DNA from: Muricomes intestini
Lineage (GTDB): Bacteria; Bacillota; Clostridia; Lachnospirales; Lachnospiraceae
Assembly: GCF_004346165.1 (NCBI RefSeq)
Contig: NZ_SLZZ01000012.1
Location: forward strand, 1-64,000
Reading direction: 5' to 3'
Length of the DNA stretch: 64,000 nt
Part shown: positions 48,984 through 57,685 of the stretch, one piece after another
How the letters are laid out: each line of letters opens with the position of its first letter
Position numbering within the stretch: the stretch's first letter is position 1
Notes under the pieces: model-generated
What the model was told of the DNA's origin: nothing
The model's input: only the letters and a program-made list of their open reading frames with translations
Databases searched by the model: none
Program-made: the position numbers and the translations under genes

Positions 48984-49310
48984 ATATCCGCGACACCAGA
49001 ATTTTCTGTTGCCATATTTATACTTTAGGTTTGCATGCCGATCGAATATCATTAGTGAACTTTTCCCTTTTAGATACCCCATAAAAGACGAAACACTTAT
49101 GCTCGGTGGAATTCTTACTAACATGTGTATATGGTCGGGACAACACTCTGCTTCTATGATTTCCACTCCTTTTCTTTTACACAATATACTTAATATATTT
49201 GCTACATCAGCCTTGATCTTTCCATAGATTATTTGCCTTCTGTATTTTGGTGCAAATACAATGTGATATTTGCACTCCCACGTAGTGTGTGCTAAAGTAT
49301 TCTTATCCAT
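48984..49310 (-). pseudogene. tnpA: IS200-type transposase TnpA, N-terminal part (cut off by the conjugative element)
   Basis: The minus strand reads DKNTLAHTTWECKYHIVFAP, the HUH motif PDHIHMLVRIPPS, and ends GNRKFWCRGYY at the insertion junction. Beyond it the frame runs into the element (ECYILGKPTSSVRV, stop at 48936). The catalytic-Tyr part is at 11873-12018. AAAGGAGG lies upstream on the minus strand. Confidence 0.9.
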
Positions 49311-49440
49311 TTTGGATATGCCTCCTTTGTTATATAGTGCGGTTTAGGACCCACACTTATTATAACGCTGGGGGCTTTTCTATCTAGGGCTAAAGCCGGT
49401 AGGGGAACCACTCGCCTAGCAAGTGGTTTTATTGTATGGG
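49311..49440 (-). other. IS200 left end with hairpin
   Basis: It contains the tnpA ribosome binding site and, at 49410-49430, AACCACT/AGTGGTT around a short loop, typical of the subterminal hairpin of IS200. Confidence 0.6.
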
Positions 49441-49452
49441 CATACAAATAAA

Positions 49453-49498
49453 TCCCCGAATTCTATGTAAAAAAGTTCAGATAGAATCCGGGGATTCG
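49453..49498. terminator. Terminator downstream of the GGDEF gene
   Basis: AATCCCCG-AATTCTAT and ATAGAAT-CCGGGGATT pair over about 15 bp with a 14-nt loop. Confidence 0.75.
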
Positions 49499-49504
49499 TT
49501 TATC

Positions 49505-50617
49505 TTATTTTTCTTCATTGATGTTATATATGACGTACTGATTTTTGCCTGACCGCTTTGCCCTGTGCAATGAGGTATCTGCCATTTTGTAAATATCTTG
49601 AAATTCAATGTTTGTATTTTGAAACAAAACGACACCTATACTGCAGGAGGACTCTACAGAAAAGCGAAGCATAGTCTGACACATATCATACTGCAGCATG
49701 GTACATTTCCTTTTTAACACAGCTTCCGAATCATGAAAGTCTTTAATCAATATCATAAATTCATCTCCGCCGACCCGGCCTACAATGTCTGTAGAGCGAA
49801 AAGATTCTACAAGTAATTTTCCTGTTTCCTCCAGAATCTGGTCGCCTGCAGTATGTCCGATATAATCATTTACATTCTTAAAATTATCCAGATCTAGAAA
49901 AAGCAGGGCACCATAACAATTGGCGGTAGTATCCAGATATTCACGGATGGCATCTTCACAGGCTTTTTTGTTTAGAATCCCTGTGAGGGAATCTGTCATA
50001 CTTAAATACCTATATTGCATACGGACATTATAATCCTCAGCCTGTGACTTCAACCTGATATGCCCGGCCAAAAAAGAAAGTATCAAACTTACGATAGAAG
50101 TAGGAATATTAATTTTATCCGTGTAAGGATTATTCATTAGCATGATTGAGATAATATATATAATTTCAACAATAAGCTGGACAGAAATTATTTGCCACAG
50201 TGGAAAAATAAAGCAGATAGAGAATGTAATATAAAACAGCGGCAAAAATACTACACCGACATTTAACCGGGGAGATAGATCCATGATGGCGGCAAAAGCA
50301 AAGACGGTTGCTTCAAATAAGAGGCATAAAGCCGTAATTGTCCGCTTATCTTTGTGTCCGGACTTTAAGTATTTGAAAGAAACAACAAAAAAAATCACAG
50401 CGGACAGAAGAAATAGGAGAGAAACCGGAATAACAGACCATTTTTTGAAGATAAGCAAAATGGCTGTACAGAAAAAGACCAGCGATACAGAAAAAATCAA
50501 GCTGGTTAACTTTAAAAGTTCTAGATTCTTTTGTGCAATGTGATCTTCTGCAATCTGAAAATAATCCTTCTTCAGTTTATAATCTTTTTTGAGCATAGTG
50601 ATAAAATGTGAAAACAT
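49505..50617 (-). CDS. Membrane diguanylate cyclase (GGDEF)
   Basis: This 370-aa protein has six hydrophobic segments in the first ~190 residues (LTSLIFSVSLVFFCTAILLIF and following), then a GGDEF domain (YRYLSMTDSLTGILNKKACEDAI) with the canonical active-site loop RVGGDEFMILI. It should make c-di-GMP from two GTP. The ligand of the membrane sensor part is unknown. AGGAGA precedes the ATG on the minus strand. Confidence 0.92.
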   Translation of the reverse strand: MFSHFITMLKKDYKLKKDYFQIAEDHIAQKNLELLKLTSLIFSVSLVFFCTAILLIFKKWSVIPVSLLFLLSAVIFFVVSFKYLKSGHKDKRTITALCLLFEATVFAFAAIMDLSPRLNVGVVFLPLFYITFSICFIFPLWQIISVQLIVEIIYIISIMLMNNPYTDKINIPTSIVSLILSFLAGHIRLKSQAEDYNVRMQYRYLSMTDSLTGILNKKACEDAIREYLDTTANCYGALLFLDLDNFKNVNDYIGHTAGDQILEETGKLLVESFRSTDIVGRVGGDEFMILIKDFHDSEAVLKRKCTMLQYDMCQTMLRFSVESSCSIGVVLFQNTNIEFQDIYKMADTSLHRAKRSGKNQYVIYNINEEK

Positions 50618-50779
50618 AAAAATCTCCTGTGAGTCTCGTGTGATATATTCTTTGTATGTACTTTATTATATTGGTTATTGAGAGGGAGTGCAACAACTAA
50701 ATAGGAAAAAGTCCTGATATTTTAAACATATCCCTATGTATATATCGGCTTTTTTTACCAAGACATAAATAATCTGTGC

Positions 50780-50970
50780 TATAATGCTCTTACTTGGCGA
50801 GGTATTTTCGAGCCTAGAAAGACATATACCTAAACACTTAGCGAGGTATTCCCGAGCTTAGTATTTATGGTGTAATGCTCTTACTTGGCGAGGTATTTTC
50901 GAGCCTAGAAAGACATATACCTAAACACTTAGCGAGGTATTCCCGAGCTTAGTATTTATGGTATAATGCG
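50780..50970 (+). repeat. 91-bp tandem repeat of hairpins and -10-like boxes upstream of cobK
   Basis: Two nearly identical 91-bp units (from 50782 and 50873) and the start of a third (50964). Each unit has two hairpin words built as CTTGGCGAGGTATT...CGAGCCTAG and CTTAGCGAGGTATT...CGAGCTTAG, and each junction bears a -10-like box: TATAAT 50780, TGTAAT 50871, TATAAT 50962. It is the only structure between the divergent GGDEF and cobK genes. Confidence 0.8.
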
Positions 50971-51021
50971 TTTGCTGAGAAATTAAAAAGGATGTTTTTT
51001 CAGAAAAGGAGTAAGTGCAGG

Positions 51022-51810
51022 GTGAAAGTTTGGGAAGAAAGTAATGTTAAACGGGTACTGGTGTTTGCCGGTACGACGGAAGGACATTTGGTGATAGATG
51101 CTCTTACAAAAATGCGTGTTGATATCTATGTCAGCGTGGCGACGGAATATGGCAGAATAAGTTTTGAATATATACCAAAGGTGAAAGTAATTTCAGGAAG
51201 GATGGATGCAGAAGCCATCCGCCGTTTTATTATTGGAAAAGAAATTGACATTGTAATTGATGCCACACATCCTTTTGCTCAGGCTGCAACTGCCAATATT
51301 AAGAAAGCATGTGAGGGCCTTTCAACAGAGCTTATCCGATGCCTGCGGGAATCAGCGGAAAAGGATATAGACTTGCAGGAAACCCAAGTTGTATCTGTAA
51401 TGTCTGTCAAAGAAGCGGTAGACTATCTCAGGAAGACTAAGGGCAATATTTTTATTGCAACCGGAAGCAAAGAACTGGCGGCATATACAAAGCTTGAGGG
51501 CTATCGTGAACGCTGCTATGCCAGAGTGCTGCCGATATGGGGGGCGCTTGAAGAAAGTATGCGGCTGGGATTTCAAGGGCGAAACCTTATTGCTATGCAG
51601 GGGCCCTTTTCTAAGGAATTAAATATAGCTATGCTGCGGCATGTAAAGGCAAGCTATTTTGTGACAAAAGAATCCGGGAAGGCCGGGGGCTTTCGTGAAA
51701 AGCTGCAGGCGGCTCAGGAGACACAGACTGTCTTAGTGGTAATTGAAAGACCTGATGAACAAGGAATGAGCGTAGAAGAGGTTATCCGGAGGGTACGGCA
51801 GAATGTGTAA
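51022..51810 (+). CDS. cobK: Precorrin-6A/cobalt-precorrin-6A reductase, CobK/CbiJ-like
   Basis: This is an NAD(P)H-dependent reductase of the corrin ring pathway. VLVFAGTTEGHLVIDAL (nucleotide-binding start), DATHPFAQAATANI, LIRCLRE and FVTKESGKAGGFREKLQAA are CobK signatures. I prefer the GTG at 51022, which has AAGGAG 10 nt upstream, to the ATG at 50992. No other cob/cbi genes are adjacent, so the pathway would be encoded elsewhere. Confidence 0.85.
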   Translation: MKVWEESNVKRVLVFAGTTEGHLVIDALTKMRVDIYVSVATEYGRISFEYIPKVKVISGRMDAEAIRRFIIGKEIDIVIDATHPFAQAATANIKKACEGLSTELIRCLRESAEKDIDLQETQVVSVMSVKEAVDYLRKTKGNIFIATGSKELAAYTKLEGYRERCYARVLPIWGALEESMRLGFQGRNLIAMQGPFSKELNIAMLRHVKASYFVTKESGKAGGFREKLQAAQETQTVLVVIERPDEQGMSVEEVIRRVRQNV

Positions 51811-51903
51811 TTGTGTGGTCTGTTTTAGAAGTGTTGTACAAATTTCTATTCAATTTAAGTCCAAAAATCTATAGGCAGAACAGTTAGACACAACTATTTA
51901 ATA

Positions 51904-51958
51904 TTGAAAACAACGATATATTGTGGTATCATAAATCATAAACCACAATAAATAGTAT
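51904..51958 (+). promoter_or_regulatory. nrdAB promoter with two NrdR-like boxes
   Basis: TTGAAA (51904-51909), 17 bp and TATCAT (51927-51932). CAACGATATATTGTGG (51911-51926) matches 12 of 16, and CCACAATAAATAGTAT (51943-51958) 13 of 16, positions of the NrdR consensus. Their starts are 32 bp apart, about three helical turns, the usual phasing. Confidence 0.65.
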
Positions 51959-51969
51959 GGAGGTGTAAA

Positions 51970-54219
51970 ATGCCTATGGAAAGGAACATCATAGCAGAGT
52001 TCCAGAATATCCCGGAGATTGCGGATGTCCTGGGGAAAATAGAGAGGGACTTTCCTCAGGATGAGTATAACCTGGAAAAGTTGAATACCAGGTTCCGGGT
52101 ATTTTTAAGTCCTGATCTTACAGACGGGGATAAGTTGTCTATATTGATAAAGGCATCTGCGGAGCTGACCATGCAGGAGGCTCCGAAGTGGGAGATGATA
52201 GCAGCCAGAATCAGGATGCTTCAGTTTGACCTTCAGTTGTCTGGGCAAATGAAAGCTTTTCAGATCCACAATTTTTATGAGAAAGTTAGTTATCTTACAA
52301 GATTGGGTCTGTACGGGGACTATATACTAGAAAGCTATTCTGAAAAAGAATTGGGACAATTTGAATCCTGGCTTTGCCCCGACAGAAATGAATTATTGAC
52401 GTTTTCCGGTCTTGATCTGCTTCTTAAGCGTTATGTTATCTGCAGTAAAAGTGGAGCCCCCTTGGAGACCCCCCAGGAAATGTTCATGGGGATTGCCATG
52501 CATCTTGCCATGAAAGAAGAGAAAGACAGGAGTGTGTGGGTCAGACGTTTTTATGACATGCTGAGTACTTTAAAGGTGACAATGGCAACCCCTACTTTGG
52601 CCAATGCCAGAAAGCCGTACCACCAGCTTTCCTCCTGTTTTATTGACACAGTGCCTGACAGCCTGGACGGAATTTACCGCAGTATTGACAACTTTGCGAA
52701 GGTCAGCAAGTATGGCGGCGGAATGGGAATGTACTTTGGAAAGGTACGGGCAAGCGGCAGTTCTATCCGGGGCTTTGAGGGTGCGGCAGGCGGTGTTATC
52801 CGTTGGATAAGGCTTGCAAACGACACAGCTGTTGCAGTGGATCAGCTCGGAGTGCGCCAGGGTGCCGTTGCGGTCTATCTGGATGTGTGGCACAGAGATC
52901 TGCCGGAGTTTTTAAGCTTAAGAACTAACAACGGAGACGAGAGGATGAAGGCCCATGATGTATTTCCTGCCGTATGCTATCCGGATTATTTCTGGGAGCA
53001 GGCAAGGGATAATATAGAGGGAGACTGGTATTTGATGTGCCCCCACGATATATTGACTGTAAAAGGCTATGCTCTGGAGGATTCATTCGGAGAAGAATGG
53101 AAAGAAAAATATCTGGACTGCGTACAGGATGACCGGATCAAGAAACGCGTGATACCGGTAAAAGATGTAATTCGTCTGATTATCCGCAGTGCAGTGGAGA
53201 CAGGAACCCCATTTGCGTTTAATCGGGATACGGTGAACAGGGCAAACCCTAACAAACATAAAGGAGTCATCTATTGCAGCAATCTGTGTACGGAAATCGC
53301 CCAGAACATGAGTGCTATTGATTTGGTAGAGCAGAAAGTAAAGATTGTAGACGGTGAGACCGTTGTGGTGACCGTGACGAAGCCCGGAGAATTTGTGGTG
53401 TGTAACCTAGCCAGCCTATCACTGGGGCACATTCGTGTGGAGAACTATGAAGAATTGTCCTATATCACCGAGAGTGCCGTTAGAGCACTGGATAATGTAA
53501 TCGATCTGAATTTTTTCCCGGTGCCCTATGCCCGGATTAATAATCAGAAATACCGCCCCATTGGACTGGGCGTGAGCGGATATCACCATATGCTGGCAAA
53601 GCACGGTATTCGCTGGGAGAGTCAGGAGCATCTGGATTTCACAGAGAAAGTTTTTTCAGATATTCACTATGCCGCAGTGGAGGCAAGCAGTAACATTGCC
53701 GCTGAGAAGGGTAGTTATGGATATTTCGAAGGCAGTGACTGGCAAACAGGAAAATATTTCTGTCAGAGGAATCTTCTGGATGAACGATGGGAACGGTTAG
53801 CGAGAAAAGTGGCCGGACAGGGGCTTAGAAACGGATATCTTCTTGCTACGGCGCCTACCAGCAGCACAAGCATTATAGCCGGAACAACGGCGGGCTTAGA
53901 TCCGGTGATGAACCGATATTTTCTGGAGGAGAAGAAGAACGGTCTGATGCCCAGAGTGGCGCCGGATCTCTCGGCGGAAACCTTCTGGTACTATAAAAAT
54001 GCACATTTGATTGACCAGACATGGTCTGTGCGGGCCTGCGGAATCCGCCAGCGCCATATTGATCAGGCACAGAGCATGAATCTGTATATTACCAATGAAT
54101 ATACCTTCCGCAGGATACTCGACCTCTATCTTCTGGCCTGGGGGGAAGGAGTCAAAACGATTTATTACATTCGTTCAAGAAGCCTTGAAGTGGACGAGTG
54201 TGAGGTGTGTTCTTCCTAA
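51970..54219 (+). CDS. nrdA: Ribonucleoside-diphosphate reductase class Ia, alpha subunit
   Basis: This 749-aa large subunit reduces NDPs to dNDPs with the NrdB radical. Active-site residues are visible: QLSSCFIDT (first redox Cys), YCSNLCTEI (Asn-Cys-Glu triad), FVVCNLASLSL (second redox Cys), TIYYIRSRS (radical-relay Tyr pair) and the C-terminal ECEVC shuttle cysteines. The N-terminus shows no clear ATP-cone, so overall activity control may differ from the E. coli enzyme. GGAGGTG precedes the ATG. Probable NrdR control. Confidence 0.95.
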   Translation: MPMERNIIAEFQNIPEIADVLGKIERDFPQDEYNLEKLNTRFRVFLSPDLTDGDKLSILIKASAELTMQEAPKWEMIAARIRMLQFDLQLSGQMKAFQIHNFYEKVSYLTRLGLYGDYILESYSEKELGQFESWLCPDRNELLTFSGLDLLLKRYVICSKSGAPLETPQEMFMGIAMHLAMKEEKDRSVWVRRFYDMLSTLKVTMATPTLANARKPYHQLSSCFIDTVPDSLDGIYRSIDNFAKVSKYGGGMGMYFGKVRASGSSIRGFEGAAGGVIRWIRLANDTAVAVDQLGVRQGAVAVYLDVWHRDLPEFLSLRTNNGDERMKAHDVFPAVCYPDYFWEQARDNIEGDWYLMCPHDILTVKGYALEDSFGEEWKEKYLDCVQDDRIKKRVIPVKDVIRLIIRSAVETGTPFAFNRDTVNRANPNKHKGVIYCSNLCTEIAQNMSAIDLVEQKVKIVDGETVVVTVTKPGEFVVCNLASLSLGHIRVENYEELSYITESAVRALDNVIDLNFFPVPYARINNQKYRPIGLGVSGYHHMLAKHGIRWESQEHLDFTEKVFSDIHYAAVEASSNIAAEKGSYGYFEGSDWQTGKYFCQRNLLDERWERLARKVAGQGLRNGYLLATAPTSSTSIIAGTTAGLDPVMNRYFLEEKKNGLMPRVAPDLSAETFWYYKNAHLIDQTWSVRACGIRQRHIDQAQSMNLYITNEYTFRRILDLYLLAWGEGVKTIYYIRSRSLEVDECEVCSS

Positions 54220-54285
54220 TGAAAATGTGATATCCTAGTTATAGCAACAATATGTAAATAGAAATGTCTAAACAGGAGAACAAAG

Positions 54286-55329
54286 ATGGCAGAATTGATA
54301 AAGAAACCACTATTTAACCCGGATGGAGACACTGATGCGGCAAAGAGAAGATTGATTGGAAGCAACACTACTAATCTGAATGACTTTAATCACATGAAAT
54401 ATACATGGGTCAGCAGCTGGTACCGTCAGGCCATGAACAATTTCTGGGTGCCGGAAGAAATTAATTTAAGTGTTGATATCAAAGACTACAGAGTGCTTCC
54501 CCCCGCTGAGCGCAGAGCCTACGACAAGATACTGTCCTTTCTAATATTTTTGGATAGCATGCAGACTGCAAATCTTCCGAATATTGAAGAGTACATCACG
54601 GCAAATGAGGTAAATCTGTGCCTTTCTATTCAGACGTTCCAGGAAGCAGTACACAGCCAGAGTTACAGCTATATGCTGGACACAATCTGTGAGCCCCAGG
54701 AGCGCAACAATGTATTATATCAGTGGAAAGAGGACAAGCATCTGTTGGAGCGCAATACGTTTATCGGAAACCTCTACAATGATTTTCAAGAAGAGAAGAC
54801 TCTCGAAAAGCTGACTTGTACTCTAATCGCAAACTATATCCTGGAGGGAATCTATTTTTACAGTGGATTTATGTTTTTTTATAATCTGGGACGAAACCAG
54901 AGGATGCCAGGGTCTGTCCAGGAAATCCGTTACATAAACCGGGATGAAAACACACATCTATGGCTGTTTCGTAGTATCCTGACAGAATTGAAGAAGGAGG
55001 AGCCGCAGCTGTTCACACCGGAAAAGAAAAAAATTTATCGGGATATGATAAAAGAGGGCTGTGAGCAGGAAATCCGCTGGGGACATTATGTAATCGGGGA
55101 TGATATTGAAGGTCTGAACCGGGAGATGGTTACTGATTATATACAGTATCTGGGAAACCTGCGATGCACAGGACTCGGATTTGAAACGATTTATGAAGGA
55201 CATGACAGTGAGCCAGAGAGTATGACCTGGGTGAGTCAGTTCTCCAATGCAAATCTGATTAAAACAGATTTCTTTGAAGCCAGAAGTACAGCGTATGCAA
55301 AAAGCAGTGCGCTGGTTGATGACCTGTAG
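54286..55329 (+). CDS. nrdB: Ribonucleoside-diphosphate reductase class Ia, beta subunit
   Basis: This 347-aa radical-generating subunit has the metal ligands in LDSMQTANLP, FQEAVHSQSY (Glu, His and the radical Tyr four residues after His), LEGIYFYSGF and RDENTHLWLF. The radical Tyr is present, so it is the Tyr-radical type. It is co-transcribed with nrdA, 66 bp downstream, and followed by a strong terminator. Confidence 0.95.
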   Translation: MAELIKKPLFNPDGDTDAAKRRLIGSNTTNLNDFNHMKYTWVSSWYRQAMNNFWVPEEINLSVDIKDYRVLPPAERRAYDKILSFLIFLDSMQTANLPNIEEYITANEVNLCLSIQTFQEAVHSQSYSYMLDTICEPQERNNVLYQWKEDKHLLERNTFIGNLYNDFQEEKTLEKLTCTLIANYILEGIYFYSGFMFFYNLGRNQRMPGSVQEIRYINRDENTHLWLFRSILTELKKEEPQLFTPEKKKIYRDMIKEGCEQEIRWGHYVIGDDIEGLNREMVTDYIQYLGNLRCTGLGFETIYEGHDSEPESMTWVSQFSNANLIKTDFFEARSTAYAKSSALVDDL

Positions 55330-55365
55330 GAATATTGATTTAGATCTCTGAAATATGCACTGGGT

Positions 55366-55404
55366 AGAAACACCGCTATATCTTGGATGTAGCGGTGTTT
55401 CTGT
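55366..55404. terminator. Bidirectional terminator after nrdB
   Basis: AGAAACACCGCTATAT and ATGTAGCGGTGTTTCT form a 16-bp stem with one mismatch between convergent genes. Confidence 0.85.
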
Positions 55405-55411
55405 CTAACCA

Positions 55412-55939
55412 CTAAAGAGCTTTGCTATATATGTGTCTGATTAAGGAATAAAGTGGCTTAAAAAGGAATAAAGCAACAAAAAAGTTTCCAATACCGTGTA
55501 CGATGTCATAAGGAATTCCGGCGCCCCACCATGCCAGCATTGCCCCTGCTCCGCCAATGAAAAGGTATGGCATAGCGCATAGAAAACCGAAGGCAAAACC
55601 AAACAGTGAGCTGATAATAGCCCATAATAGTACACTTTTATTTTTACGCAGCAGATAGACAATGGCGAATAGAATAGTCCAGACATACAGATACATCAGC
55701 CACCAGATGCCAAAACCGTAAAAAAGCCCTTCCAATAAGGCAAATGTATAAATTATATATAAAGTTTTAAATCGATAAACCAGGGTGAATATGATAATCA
55801 GCAGGGAGGTAATTTCAATATTAGGCAAAAAGCCTAAGGCAACTTGGAGGACAAAAAGTAAAGCAGCACTAAGAGACAGAATAGTGAGTTCCCTAACTGT
55901 TAAATGGGTGGTGCTTTTTTCTTTACTCTTGAACTTCAT
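55412..55939 (-). CDS. ECF transporter S-component, probably cobalamin-type
   Basis: From the ATG at 55939 the 175-aa protein has five to six membrane segments (LTVRELTILSLSAALLFVLQVALGFLPNIEITSLLI; WAIISSLFGFAFGFLCAMPYLFIGG; GAGIPYDIVHGIGNFFVALFLF), the layout of ECF substrate-binding subunits. It overlaps and follows a DUF4430 gene, a pairing seen for cobalamin uptake. The energising ECF module is not in the window. Substrate is inferred. Confidence 0.8.
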   Translation of the reverse strand: MKFKSKEKSTTHLTVRELTILSLSAALLFVLQVALGFLPNIEITSLLIIIFTLVYRFKTLYIIYTFALLEGLFYGFGIWWLMYLYVWTILFAIVYLLRKNKSVLLWAIISSLFGFAFGFLCAMPYLFIGGAGAMLAWWGAGIPYDIVHGIGNFFVALFLFKPLYSLIRHIYSKAL

Positions 55940-56336
55940 AGACAATTTTAAATTTGTCGCCGTCAGCAACAGGCTGTTCAGCTATGCCGTAACTGCAGTA
56001 TTCCCCGTTTATATAGAAAGACCAGTAAGCCTTGTCTTTGTTAAAGTCAGCAGTCTCCCCGTTTACTTCTGTGATCATTAAGCCATAATCACCTTCAGTA
56101 CCTTTATAAGTCAGGCCCTCGGTGTCCTCCAACACCTGCTGCAAATACTTGGCATCTGTTTTTACAGTATAATTCTTTTCTTTAGCATTACTGTCAACCA
56201 CCGTGATGGCTACAGTTTTATTATCGCCGGAGGGTGATGGTTTAAATCTCGTGTAAGCAAAAAGCAAGCCGGCCAGTATCACCAAGAGAACCACCAAACC
56301 GATTATAATATGTTTCTTTGAGTCTTTCTTTTCCAT
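55923..56336 (-). CDS. Membrane-anchored DUF4430 protein
   Basis: This 137-aa protein has one N-terminal membrane anchor (HIIIGLVVLLVILAGLLFAYT) and a DUF4430 domain (LQQVLEDTEGLTYKGTEGDYGLMITEVNG; YWSFYINGEYCSYGIAEQPVADGDKFKIVYE). DUF4430 is related to the cobalamin-binding C-terminal domain of transcobalamin and intrinsic factor. It probably captures a cobamide at the surface and hands it to the ECF S-component encoded next. Confidence 0.82.
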   Translation of the reverse strand: MEKKDSKKHIIIGLVVLLVILAGLLFAYTRFKPSPSGDNKTVAITVVDSNAKEKNYTVKTDAKYLQQVLEDTEGLTYKGTEGDYGLMITEVNGETADFNKDKAYWSFYINGEYCSYGIAEQPVADGDKFKIVYEVQE

Positions 56337-56672
56337 TAATAAATATCCTTTCTTATATAAATTGATTATACCATTATAATGATGTAGGGGTCAAAAGGTA
56401 TTTTGCCACCTGATACCTACGGATTGCTACGCACTTTGCGCTCCCGCAATCATAAAAACATTCGAAATTCGCCCTATTCGGGCTACTTTCTCATGTTTTA
56501 TGGGTCACAAGGCCATGCTTTTCCATGCAAGCATGAAACGCATGGCCTTGTGACTTTGGTATCATTATAATATAAATGAGCAAAAAATTACAGTAAACAT
56601 GAAGATATTCCAAAAAAAATGGAGAAAAAATCTGTATGATAGACTCAAAATAAAACAGGAGGGAACAGGCAA
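56337..56672. other. Regulatory region between DUF4430 and the methyl-transfer operon
   Basis: A perfect 15-bp inverted repeat (GTCACAAGGCCATGC at 56504-56518, its complement at 56540-56554) encloses a smaller CATGC/GCATG palindrome. A TATAAT stands at 56566-56571 without a good -35, so the promoter may need an activator at the palindrome. No cobalamin-riboswitch motif was found. Confidence 0.55.
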
Positions 56673-57656
56673 ATGCAAGGAATAAGTCAGGAAACAATGG
56701 ATGCTCTTTTTTTGAAAGTAGATGGTGATGTACCTTTAACAAAAGAGGATGCAGTAGCGCTTTTGAATACAGAGAGTCATTCGGATGCATTTTACAGGCT
56801 GCTTGCAAAAGCAGAAGAGCTTACACGGAGAGAATATGGAAATCGGGGATATGTATTTGCCCAGATTGGTATAAACAGCGCTCCGTGTTCCGGAAATTGT
56901 AAATTTTGTTCCATGGGCTGTGAAAATTTTATGGTACAGGAAGAAATAGAAAAAACGGAAGCAGAGGTGCTTGAAGAAGCCGGTAGGGCTGTCGAACAGC
57001 ATATTGATGCATTGTTTCTGATGACAACGGCAGATTATGACATGAAAAAATTTCTGAGAATCGCAGAGAAAGTGAAAGCGATTCTTCCGGAAGATGTAAT
57101 GCTGGTTGCCAATATTGGGGACTTTGAAGAGGAAATGGCAAAAAGGCTGCAAGAAACAGGGATAACAGGAGTTTATCATATTGTACGGCTGAATGAAGGC
57201 ATCGATACGGCGTTGTGTCCGGCAGACAGAATCCGTACACTGGATGCAATTCGGGGGGCGGGGCTGGAGCTAATCTACTGTGTGGAACCAATCGGGCCGG
57301 AACATACATATGAACAGATTGCAGATGAGATGCTGCGGGCAAGGGAGTACAGCGTCAATATTATGGCCTGTATGAAACGGGTTGGAGTAGAAAAAACTCC
57401 TCTGTATGAACGAGGAGAGATAACAGATCTGGAATTGACAAAAATTGCGGCTGTTACCCGGTTAGTAACAAGGCCGAAAACCTCGATGAATGTACATGAA
57501 CCAAAACAGATGACACTGCTTGCAGGAGTGAATCAGTTATATGCGGAAATCGGGATCAATCCAAGGGACTGCGCAGTGGAGACAGGCAGCAACCGGGGAT
57601 TTTCCATTGCAGCAGTGAAAGATATGCTGCATCAGGTAGGGTATGAAACAAAATAA
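56673..57656 (+). CDS. BioB/HydE-like radical SAM protein
   Basis: This 327-aa protein has the radical SAM cluster motif CSGNCKFCSMG at about residues 72-82 and a BATS-like C-terminal domain typical of biotin-synthase relatives. The BioB-specific second-cluster residues are not evident. Its place as first gene of a corrinoid methyl-transfer operon suggests a role in that pathway, possibly in methyl-donor use or enzyme maturation. The exact reaction is not known. Confidence 0.8.
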   Translation: MQGISQETMDALFLKVDGDVPLTKEDAVALLNTESHSDAFYRLLAKAEELTRREYGNRGYVFAQIGINSAPCSGNCKFCSMGCENFMVQEEIEKTEAEVLEEAGRAVEQHIDALFLMTTADYDMKKFLRIAEKVKAILPEDVMLVANIGDFEEEMAKRLQETGITGVYHIVRLNEGIDTALCPADRIRTLDAIRGAGLELIYCVEPIGPEHTYEQIADEMLRAREYSVNIMACMKRVGVEKTPLYERGEITDLELTKIAAVTRLVTRPKTSMNVHEPKQMTLLAGVNQLYAEIGINPRDCAVETGSNRGFSIAAVKDMLHQVGYETK

Positions 57657-57685
57657 TTATAGAAAGAGAAAAGAGGATTGAAAAA

